A stretch of DNA of 64,000 nucleotides, taken from Amphibalanus amphitrite (taxonomy: Eukaryota; Arthropoda; Thecostraca; Balanomorpha; Balanidae). Below the pieces are notes generated by a model. That model did not search any database, was not told the origin of the DNA, and saw only the letters and a list, made by a program, of their open reading frames with translations. Within the stretch, counting starts at the first letter, position 1. Every line of letters begins with the position of its first letter. The DNA lies in the NCBI RefSeq assembly GCF_019059575.1, contig NW_024881520.1:868001-932000 (forward strand). The letters are read 5' to 3'. This document shows positions 34,601 through 46,600 of the stretch, piece by piece. The translations under genes and the position numbers were made by a program.

Positions 34601-37600
34601 CGGGTACTGTAATATAAAAAAGAAACCAGCCCACAGATGTTATCTTTTTAGGATAAGTAGTACAAATTCAGTAAAGTTTATCAATTTTCACATCAAAATT
34701 CGAAACGGGAAACAGCGAAACGATCTTAGGTAGGTACTGTGACGCTAAACAAACAATGGCCTGCTTTTCTCCCCCTGAGAATATCTCAAAGCCACAAAGC
34801 TGTATGAGGATTCATTTGATGCTCAAGAAGCGTTCCTGAAAATATGAATCACCTGGGTGCCTCCGGTTACCCGCCGAAATTGAATGAACAGTGCCGAATT
34901 TGGTTGTTACTGTTGCTAAATAGCGTGCGCTACCTCTAAACCTGTGCTGGCGCAGCCGATTCTACTTGCGCTATCGCTGAAAATGGAGCGTTTTGCCGCT
35001 GTGCCGAAATTGAATGCTTTACCGCCGACTGCCTGACCTGCGCCGAGATATTATGTGATTCTTGTACATAATATTGCGGTATGTCTACACACATTTCGTT
35101 AGTTCTAAAATGGACGATTACGCCCCGAAATAAACTGACAAAAGGTGTAGTCCACCACGCTATGATTTTACATAATAAGTTTATTCTAAGCGGTTGAACC
35201 TTCAGTCCAGCCGGAATACCATTTTACGATGAACAGGTCGCCTGAATGGGAATTGGGATAAGTCCGATGTCTTGCTAGTTGCCTGTTTTTCTCTCAATCA
35301 TTGCACACTCCACAATAACTTTGTTTCCTCCGTGTCACCTCGCATTTTGACCAAACAGCAACACTCGTGTGACATCACATCCGGCCTCGACTAGGCCACG
35401 AGCATGGAGCTCGGATTGGGGCTGCATTCCAGCGGCGTTAGTTGGTGGCCTCTGCCCTCGGGAGCTACCCGTCCCCTCATCTCGGCGGGTCCAGGCGGTC
35501 CAAACAGTCCGTGCACGACCCAGACTCAGACGTGCACGACTCTGTAACAGGAGAGCCCCTCTCGACGGTAACCGCCCGTTTTTCCGGCGGCTCGTGTGCC
35601 CGGCGCCGCGCGCTGCGTGCCTTACAGGCGGTGAAGACGAGACGCTGGAACGGGAGCTGCCCTGAGATGGACGGCGGCAGCGGTTTGATGGTGCCGACCC
35701 CTGCCCTCAGGCGCGGCTGACCGTCAGGGGGCGGGAGGGGGGGGGGGGCGCTGTTGTTCGTCGCTGAACTCGTTTTTGTCCAAAGCCATGGTCGGACTTC
35801 TACTGCTTTTCGTTTTCACTGAATGGAATAAGTTTTTGAGTGCGGTTTCGAGAAATTGTCACTCGAAGTACCATGAACCCGAGAGCCGAGGCCATATGGG
35901 AAAAACTCGTTTCCGAAGTTACACGTTCACAACAGAGCATCAAAAGATATGTTTCGAAGCAATATAACGAATTTTATTATCAAATATGTCTTTTACATGA
36001 CCCTTCCCGACATGACCCAATCTTATCGGAACCGACCTGACCTTATCCGATACGACCCGGCCTAGCCTATCCTAACATAGCCCAGCCTGAGTCGACCTGG
36101 AACCCAACTCGGTCCGACCCGACTTTGATCTGGACCTGAAACGTACTGACTTGGCCCGACCTCCCTCAATGCGACGAGACCCTCCCTGACGTCCGACCGT
36201 CTCCGTTCAGGGATCACCACGTCAGTGAGAGCCGGTACCGTCTGGGCGGCGAGTCGCACAACCACTACCTGACGCTGGGCCGGCTGGTGCCCGAGGACCA
36301 GGGCTGGTTCCAGTGTCAGGCCGCTGACAGACACAGCGCCGAGCCGGTGCGGCGCACCATCCAGCTGAGGCTGAGTTCGCTGCAGTTGGCGCTGCACGTC
36401 ACACCGCCGCTGGCCACCGTCCGACCCGTGAGTGACGTGCCAGGGATGTCAGAGTGACGGCAAACCAATGAGGTTAGGCGAGTGAGGTCAGATCTGTCAG
36501 ATCAGGTCCGTAAGGACTGCCAGAGCTGGAACCCGTTGAATGAGCGATGACATTTTAGTGCCATTTAGTGAATGGTGTTTTATGACTTACGTCAATGTTT
36601 TATGATGTTAAATGACTAAATAACGGACGTTAAGCATTCTACCAAACTGGATAGGTGTATATCTGCCATCGTTATGCTAAATTTACGATGCTATTCGTTA
36701 ACGGACTGACGGCGTTTCTGTGTACGACCTCAGGGCCGGAATGTCACTATCACCTGTACCCTGAGGAGCAGTAAACAGAACCGCGACCAGACGACCATCA
36801 GCTGGAGGAAGGCGGTGGGCCGCGGACCGTTCCATCTGCTGACGTCACAGGATCACGAACAGGTGGTCACCTACTGCTGGGGCAGCTCGGTGCTCGTCAT
36901 CAGAGAGCCAGAGGTGAGGATGGCTGGGCCCCATAAGCTTAAATAACGATGTTGTCCGTGATTTTTTTTTCTGAAGAAATCTTAAATGTTCGCGGCCAAA
37001 ATCAAAAAAGGCGCCTGGGATGGACCTTTGGTCACAATCATGCGAATCAGTTCCTACCGGACGATATGATCAATATTTTGATAACCAAGGTTCACTGTGT
37101 GATGTGACTAGTGCAATGGTGTCGCTCAACAAATGCAGTATCAATTTCGTTTTATGTTCAACAGTGATTTGTTTAGTTTGCGCTGACTGTACCGGCGGTA
37201 TATAGGGCCTTGGTACCGGCGTTACGCTTAGATGTCCGTAACGGCAGTAAGTTAGTGCCTCTTGTGCGTTACAATATAAACACAGCATGATTTACGCTCT
37301 TGTTACGGGGAACATAAACTGTTTCTACCATAACATTGATGACTCGCGGGCCATATCAATACGGAAATGGCACTGAAGCCACGCACCCGCCTGCGTAGCT
37401 ATGTTTGGATGGATGGCGGATGCATTTACGAAGTGAACGTCACGCATCGCACATTATTCTCGCATGCTCTTTTCGACTTCTGCGACGAAGCTTGACACAT
37501 TCTTTCGAACGTGGTACCCTCCGTAGTACGGTCATTGTTCATGCCAGTTCATGCCTCGCATCTCCATCTTGCCACCCGGGTCCATTTGCAGACGGCCCGG

Positions 37601-40600
37601 TACGAGTGTTTCGCGCACCTACCGCCAGCAGCCTCTAACCGTGTCACCGCCGACGTCCTGGTGATCACCCCCGGCCAGACGACCTGTCCTGGGGTCAGGG
37701 ACGGTAACATCACCTGGCAGGAGACGGCGGTCGGCAGAGAGGACATCCAGCCCTGTCCCGGGGATGATGAGGACATCCAGCTGCCGGGACGGGTCATCAA
37801 GGTGAATCCCGCTGATCTAGTTACCCAGACACAGGTCACACATTTGCTGATTAGGTTAGGGAGTCATACTTTGGGTGGTATTGGGTGATATATGGCAGTG
37901 GATGGTGTTAGCAAAATAGCACCGTCACAAGCACCATTACCTCCCAACACATTCGTTTGACTACATCGTTTCTCTGTCACTCCTGTCTCCGTTGCGGTGT
38001 TACGAGCCCTCCAGTGATGTGTCGGTAACCTCTACGGACAGGTGCCCGCCCGCTTTGCCCGACGGACGTGTGAGATAGCAGCCACCTCTCAGGCGCACTG
38101 GGGACCGCCTGACTTCAGTGACTGCGTCGACCGAGAGCTGTTCGTGCTGCAAAAACAGGCAAGAGATAGCAACCACGCTGATGTTTACTCTACCAGACAC
38201 TGAGCACTCATAACTGAGAATTGAAGTGGATAAGAACGTATATCCATGCCATTATCTCATCAGATTCCATTGTGTTTGATGAGTAGCTGAAAATGGAAAG
38301 CCTGCGCCACTGTGCAGTTTGCAGTAAACTAGTTGCTTTAGAAAGAATAGCAATGGCCTTTACTTTTAGTATGCAATTATCTGTCGAAATGGGACTCATA
38401 AGAGCTCTTAGATCCTTGGCAGCGTCGATATAACATCCCCCTACCGCATATAACACGCTTGGTATGACGCCATCTCCGGGCAGGTGGATCAGCTGATGGC
38501 CGGATATGACGTCACCAGTCCGGAGTCCGTTCTGGCCGATGTGCACGAAGTGCTAAAGCGCCGTGTGGAGGCGGCGCTGGACCGGCAGCCAGCCCGTCTG
38601 CTGGCTTCCGAGGTGGAGAGCTTCCGCAGTGTGCTGGTCGGCATGTCGTCCTACGTGCTGAAGGTGGCGACGGACGAGCAGCTGAAGGAGGTGGAGCAGG
38701 ATTTTATACACACGGTGGCGCCGCTGCTCGGGACGGAAGGAGACGGACAGCTCAGCGATCAGGTTAGCGAGGAGATGGGTCGTGACGAGTTTAGGTGTGA
38801 CAGGGGCCGACCAGAGGTGATAGTGACTAGACGAAAGCTAGATAGGGGGAGAAAGCTCAGTAACTGAGAGAAGGTATGATCTGGGATGAAGAACTGGGTA
38901 AGTGTCGTGCAGCGTGTGGTTTGGCTCGGACAAGGACGGAAAGAGCGATCGGGATTTAGACGGGGGTAGGTGAGGCTGTAGGGAGTAGGGACAAAGCATC
39001 AGCTCACAGATGGTCGCTTTTCGGCCTTGCACACGGCTGACGTGGGACGTATTGGTCTTCTGATTTTGATTTTATTCTTCCTGCTGCTGCTACCGTGGCG
39101 CTGACCTGCGCCATGCTCATCCCCTCTCCCGCCGCTGACCCCCTCCCGTGTGACCCTCCAGCACAAGGCGGAGCTGCTGGCGGCCAACCTGAACTTCCTG
39201 CTGCGCCGAGTGTTTGTTCGAGAGCCGATCGACCCGCACCCTGACGACATGTTCATCACCACCCGCCTGCTGCCCTACCACGGAGACGGCATGTTCGTCG
39301 TCACGCCCTTCCACATGCACAAGTAAGTGGACTTGAGCCACAAAGCTCAGCGAACGTGATGTAATAGAGAAAGAAGTCAGCTACTCTGAACCTCAACACG
39401 ATCAGAACACCAGCGCCACTCTTCTGGTTTTGTAACGGATGGTGATTTGTTGATGCCGACCCTCCTGCAGTGTATCCACTCCAATCGATACCCTTGTACT
39501 GCTGATGATCTACTGAAACCGATACCCCGCTGCACCTATTTCAGCCGTCCGCGCTGGATGCGGTCGGCGGCAGGGATCTCTCTGGGCCCCACGCAGCCGT
39601 GGCGCTCGCACGTGGTGCCGGCCTCAGAGCTCGGTCTGGTGATGGTCGTCCACCGGCACACGCGCGCCCTCTACCCGCACAGCTACATACCCGACGACAA
39701 GTGAGTCGTACCCGACGATAGGTGAGTCGCCGGGCGGCTGAGTCGTGCAGGGTGGAATCCGATGAACATTCGTGTGTATTGTGCAGTGCATAATGTATAT
39801 ATTTTTAGCTTTCTAACCAATGTTTTGTCCAAGAGGTCGGTGTTAAAAGGTAATGAGGTCCAGTCAGGCCAAACCCCCTTTTCCTGTATGCTGTTCCTGA
39901 TGTCCCCTGCAAAGATCATCGCATTTAAATGCTTTTCCGTTACACCATGGAACCCTGTCTGACCCTGTCTGACCTGTCTGACCTCTTGGCTGCCTCCCTG
40001 ACGCATCGTGTCCCCTGTGCCCTAGCGGCGAGGAGCTGGGTCGTTCGGGAGAGCGGTTCCTACTCGATTCTCACATTGTCTCTGTTGGACTGAGCAAACA
40101 GCCGCGTCTACTGGAGAGTCCATTCCCTCCGTCTGTACAGGTGAGGGGCTGCGCCGCCTTGAAGTCGCCAGTCTTAACCCGGCCGGGCCCGGGGGGTAAT
40201 CCCAACCACCGCAGCCCGGGGGGGGCGTTTTTCGCCCCCCCTGTCTAACTCCGTAAATAAGAGAGCTACGGAAACAAAAGCGATACCAAACGAAAGGTCC
40301 TTACGAGACGATTCTAATGCACCTAAAATTTTTGACCTCAGGTCAATTTTCAAGGTCAGAGGTCAAGGTCAAAGGCCAAAACCGGCACATGTGTAGTGAT
40401 CTCAAAGTAAGCCTTCTAGAGGACGGCAGGCTGCATCAAACCGGCAAAATTGGGTGTCAAACGAAAGAAGAGAATCTGAGAATCCTGAAAATGTGCTCTA
40501 AATCAAAGGTCAAGGTCAAGGTCACGCTCAAAATTGACCTCAAACTTAGCACTTTTTCGCACATCTTGCGTGCTAACTTCCAAGATGTTTTGAAATGTTT

Positions 40601-43600
40601 TGAGGCTTATCAGTTCCCTATTTGTGGTTCATCTTACGATACAAGGCTGCTCAAAGGTCAAGGTCACACAAGAGTATCCCTGCTAGAGGCTATTTCACTT
40701 ATTAAGTTAGTAATAATAAATAAGACAATTTTGCCATCCGGAAGCTCTAAATGAAGGCTTAGAGGAAAACAGATGCCAGATTCGTGATCAGCGGGTACAA
40801 ATCCATCATAAACGACCTTTCATGTGTCAAGGTCAACCAGAGGTCATTCGAGGTCACATGAGGTCAACATGAAACTTGACCTTTTCCAAACAAAATATAT
40901 ATCATTCGACGCGGCTTGACAAGGCGAATGCGATGGTACCACTGCCGTAGCTCTAGGACCATTTTGTCGAAGTTATTTGCGAAAAACTAAAACCACATTT
41001 CGGGGTCGTTGACCTGACCTCTGACCTCAGGTCACCAAAACTATTTTTCTATTTTTCTCTAGGTCAAACTCTACACAGCCGTGCTCGTAATTTGTCTTTA
41101 TCTCTAAAACTCTATTTTTAGCAGCTATTTGAAGTTTGCGTCTGTGACGCCGAAGTTTGCCGTGCAGGGGTCTAGAAAAATGGACCTTGTGACGTCATCA
41201 AGGGGGCTAGGTCCAATTTTTTACTTCAGAAGATGTCAAATTGATGGGAGAAAAGGTACTGAAAGTTTCGCCTTCCTATCCCTAAGCGTTCGGGAGTTAT
41301 CGCAAATATTCGCCAGGGGGGGCGAAAAACGCCCCCCCCCCGGGCCCGCGAGGGTTAAGAGGCTCCCCCATTGAGAACCAGTCTATGCCCAGACCATAAA
41401 CCAGAGTCATGATGTGTATGTGTGCCCGTCTGTGTGTGGTGTAATGAAGCTGGTGCAAGCCGGTGTATGCAAGTCAGCTCATTTAATATAATTGGCGTCG
41501 GTACTCAAAGATCTTTTTTAAATGGGCGATAAGAGAAGGCGATGCTCTATGTTTTGTGTAACAACCTAGCGTTTCGAGATTGGTCTTCATAACATAGGTT
41601 AAAATAAAAGCTATATCTTACATAGAAGCAGTATGCCCCATCGTTTGGTTTACCGTTCCTTGCACCTCCTCTTCCCAGATGACACTGAGCCTGGAGCCGC
41701 TCTCAGCGCGCTGGAACGAGTCCAGTCAGCGCCACAGCTGTGCCCAGCTCTCCAGCGGCGGCCGGTGGAGACTGGACGCCTGTCAGCTCAGTCGCAGCAA
41801 CCACAGCGTCAACTGCAGCTGCCAGGGACTGGGAACGTTTGCGCTGGCGCTGGTCACGCAAGAACCCTCTGTGAGTGGGGAACGGGTCTCGGCGAGAAAG
41901 GGAACCGGGAGGGATGGGCGGTCTGGCGAGAGAAAGAACTGGGAGGGATGGGCCCTGACGTAAAACTTGCTTCTGATAGGTTATTGCTACCCCGCAGAGG
42001 GGTGACATTGATGTATTTGGTGTTAGACTTATCAGTCGATCTTATCAATTGAAAACATATGTCAGTGTAGTAAGCAAGCTTATGAAGACATTTCTCGTCA
42101 ACTTCAGCTGTTTTTTTTTTCATAAGGCAGTAAATGGTCTACTGTTGACATTAAAGGATATCGTTGTATTCGTTACACTGGCTATCGAGCCTTCCTCTTC
42201 CATTATATCATGCCTCCGTAGTCAACAATCGTCACCATATCCCCCGTTCTCCCCCTCAGCCGCTGGATTACATGCTGCTCACTCTGCACGTACCGGTGGT
42301 GGTGGGCTGTGTGCTGTCGCTGCTGGTACTCCTGTACACGTCTCTGGCGCTGCTGGTACACTGGTGGCGCCGCCGCTCGGTGCCAGCCGGCCTGCAGCTG
42401 CAGAGCAGCCTGGTGCTCTTCGCTGCGTTCGCGGTTATCCTGGTCTGCGCTGGCGATACGCATAAGGTGAGGGGACGGTAACGCACAATGTGAGCGGGAA
42501 ACACGAGATGAAGAACTGGAGGCACACGAAGTTTGATGGGAACTGATGGCGACACCGAGTTAGGGAGGGCTGCAGTATACTGTGTAGGGGTGACTGCACC
42601 GAATGCAGGATTGACAGCATCGGTTAGGACCTAGAAGTCTGATGGTGACCATACTCGGTTAGGTGCCAATATGTAAGAGCCTGTGGTGCTGGTGACCAGG
42701 TAGGGTGCGCTGTTAAATACAGGGTGACACAAAAAAAGCGGTCATCACCAAAATTCGAATAACTTCGGAAGTTTTATTCAGATCATCACCAAACTTCGGC
42801 CACTTTAGGTCACACCTATGTAGCAGACATCCACCAAGTTTCAAGTCTTCTCTACGAATACTTTTAGTACAGTGTGTGTTTTACGGACGCTCCACAATGT
42901 GCTCCAGGTGAGCGCCCCGGCGCTGCAGGGCGTAGGCACACCTGCATCCGGCGGGCAAAGTTGCCGATGACCCGATAAGAATAACGTTTCAGGGGTAGCA
43001 CACCCCCTGAGTACTGTCTCCAGAGGCCATTGCACTCTCTAAAGTGCACAGCCACCGGGTTATCGACAACTTTGCCCGCCGGATGCAAGTGTGCCTACGC
43101 CCTGCAGCGCCGTGGCGCTCACCTGGAGCACATTGTGGAGCGTCAGTAAAACACACACTGTACTAAAAGTATTCGTAGTGAAGACTTGAAATTTGGTGGA
43201 TGTATGCTACATAGGTGTGACCTTAAGTGGCCGAAGTTTGGTGATGATCTGAATAAAACTTCCGAAGTTATTCGAAATTTGGTGATGACCGTTTTTTTTT
43301 GTGTCACCCTGTATGTGCTATCTTGAGCGGTTTGTTAGGTTAGCTTGGTCAGGACGTGGCTGACTTTTTTGTTTTGTTGGGTTAGGCCCTTTCGGTCCAA
43401 TTAGACCATTTCAGAGCCGGAAGGATGATAGGAATTAGGGGGAGACATTGGTCTGAGCAGGCACCCTAGTGAGTCACCGGGGCTGAGCCCATCCCGAAGG
43501 ACAGGCCGGCCAGCCCCAAGGTACTCACTGCACCCGGCTACGGGGTGCGCTCCCTCGGGAGCAGCGGTGCCGCTCCAAGGGAGCAGCCCGCATGAGATAA

Positions 43601-46600
43601 AGTTGCCTGTCCAGCCCGGAGGGGGGTTGCGGCGTGGAGGAGAAGGATTTCTGCATCCTGAGGATGGAAGCATGGAACGGTGACGTGGCTGACTCCACGT
43701 GCTGGGTTGGATAGCTTGATAGTTTGACCATGCTCCACCTAACCTGTTCGCCAGTTATGACTGATACGGCACTGTACTGACTGGTATGGCAGTGATGGCA
43801 GCGAACGGTGAACGGTATATTGGTCGATGTCTATCGCTTTTGCAGAGCATCGCCTGGATGGCCGGCTGCGGCGCCTTCCTGCAGTTTCTCGTGCTCTCGG
43901 CAATCAGCACCCAGATGGGCATCAAGATGCACGTCTTTGGAGAACAGCTGCGGCTCAAGCAAATGGGCGGCGACCCCAAGTACTTCAAATTCATCGCCTA
44001 CTTCATTTCCACCGGTAAATGTGGCTCGCTTGCATATTACTTTGATCATTACTTTTTGACGATTTCATTTTTATCGCATGCATTGTAAAACTACGGCTCG
44101 ATTGACTTTTCCTTTTACCGTCTCATTCTTTTTTAAGTGAAGGCGGTTTGCCAAGTGCATTGCATAGCGGGCTTGAAACGGAAATTATCCTGATTCAACG
44201 ACTGTATGTAACACTGTCGTTGACACATCGTGGCTTGTGCCGACAGGTGTACCCGCTCTGGTCACGGCGGCCACCATCACCGTCCAGGTCACCCACGGCT
44301 GGCACCTGCTGCGCTCGTGGTGGATGATGCGCGACTCCACCCTGTTCTACGGCGTGCTGGTGCCGGCCTCCATCCTGCTCATCATTGACACCGTGCTGCT
44401 GCTGTTTGTGAGAGCCACGCTTACAATAGGACTCATCGACCCGGCCGCCGAGGATGTCACCTGTCGCCTCAACGAATGGTGCGTGCTGAGTTATCCTGTG
44501 CACCCCATAGACCCTTGCCGTTAGCGAATTGAGTTTTATTAAACGCTATAGTTTGTGAATGCCGTCTTGCTAGAACTCCAACTGTTTGGGCATTTAAATC
44601 GGGTCTAGAAGTTTGGCTTACGGTTCCTATTTCCTAGTACTACACCGGTTTGTTTGTTTGTTTTTGTTTGTTTTGTTGGGTTAGGCTCTTTCGGTCCAAT
44701 GAGACCATTTCAGAGCCGGGAGGATGATAAGATATAGGGGGAGACGGAGACATTGGTCTGGGCAGGCACCCTAGTGAGTCGCCGGGGCTGAGCCCGTCCA
44801 GAGGACAGGCCACCCAGCCCCAAGGCACTCACTGCACCCGGCTACGGGGTGCGCTCCCTCGGGAGCAGCGGTGCCGCTCCAAGGGAGCAGCCCGCATGAG
44901 ATAAAGTTGCCTGTCCAGCCCGGAGGGGAGTTGCGGCGTGGAGGAGAAGGATTTCAGTATCCTGAGGATTGAAGCACGGAACGGTGTACTGCAGGGTGTC
45001 CCATAAGTTCGTTCTCACCTTATATTTGCATGTAAAACAGAGTACATTGCGTTTTGAAATGTTTATAACCCCTCAATGTGCTCCCCATTTCATATGGCAA
45101 ACACATGAATACATGCTGCGACATGCCAACCGGCATGTTTGGTAGCATAGCAGGCTTGAAGTTAGCCCAGACTGACTTGGCATGCGCCGTGAGCTCCTCA
45201 ATGCTGGAACACCGCTTCGCTTCGACGAGCCTCGATTTCAATATTCCCAACACATTCTTATGAAATTTGGATCCGATGAGTTGGCTGGGATGTGATCTTA
45301 CCACACACGCCTATCACAGTCTCCTGGCACTGCTTCTAAGCTTTGCTTGACCTGTGCACTGATGCACTGTCTTGCTTGAAGATGGGCCTACGACCTCCCG
45401 GATGCCATTTTCTCCTAAAAAAATGTGGTCATACTTGCGGTTCGAGTTAAGCTAGAAAGCTGAAACTCCTACTAGATCTTCTTGGAGAAGCATTCTGCGT
45501 CCCAAGACTGTTTCTGGAGTATCAATCGCAACGTGATCAGTGTCTGGACGCATATTACCCCACATTACCGTGACCCTAGCCTTTTGCATAGGAATAAAGC
45601 GGGATGACATAAAAGCCTTTTCCGTCGCCCATATGGGACCGTTTTGGGGTTTGGACCGGTGTTTTATCTCGAGCACGGACTAGGTAGTCCAGAATATGAC
45701 CACATTGATGTCATCGGCCCTCCAGTTTTTTTAGCCTCAGGCATAACGAAACACATGTTTGGCCATTTTAAGACGTTTTGGACTGTTTTGAGCCCTCCGG
45801 TAAGTAGAGCTTAAGTCACCTTGAGTTAGGTACCCCGAAATGATACTCTTAGACAGCTGGTAATGCATCCTGAAAAGTCTGTTTACCAACTTTCTAACGC
45901 TAAGACCTTTTTGACGGCCATTTTGGCGCCACACAGTTTTAGCCACATGGCTCACTCGTGAAAGCTGACAAAAAAGAGTATAAACTTGCAGCGATTGACT
46001 CCCGACAAATCATCGGCGTCACTTGTTGACTGTGCGTCCAGTTAGCGACAGACATTGGCTACATACTGGATGGCCTCAATCACCCTCAACCGTCGTGAAT
46101 GGCCCAGTGCGGACTAAATACCGAGACGTTCCCGTATCGGAGACCTCTATGTTGCGGCGTAAGCCGTCTGCACAGGAAGTGAACTCTCTGGCAAAAAATA
46201 TTTTGTCTAGACGAATAAGTTACCGTGGAGCACATTCACAGTTGCCATGGCAACCCCAAAAGCTCAGTTACAAAATAAATTAAGCGTGGCTTTAAATAAG
46301 AGAGCCTCTAAAAGAAAAATTTAGGTGAGAAGGAACTTATGGGACACCCTGTCGGTGTAGTATTTATGCTTTGGCCGTGCTATTATTTCACATTGTCGTG
46401 AGTTGACTCGACCTCAGATGTCTGAAAGCCGTCCTGTATGCCTGGTATGAGTTGTATGTCATTTGTCTTCCATGTTCCGAATACTTTGTAGGTATGTCCT
46501 ATACATTCTGTATGTGTCTTGTCGCAGGAGGAGTCTGATGTGGCGGTCTCACATCCTGGAGGCCGTGGTGGTCCTGGTGATGATTCCGGTCAGCGCCCTG

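Larger units (their letters stand above)
7609..36210 (+). other. 28.6-kb receptor intron 4, a transposon reservoir
   Basis: This interval lies between exon 4 (donor CAG|GTGGGT) and exon 5 (acceptor GTTCAG|GG), which together make a single Ig domain, so it behaves as one intron with a phase-2 junction. It accounts for nearly half of the window and contains a LINE, a nested set of DNA transposons, minisatellites and several MITEs, all entered separately. The short stretch 7609-8870 holds a C-run at about 8030 and an imperfect palindrome around 8500-8545, otherwise nothing I can name. Confidence 0.7.
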
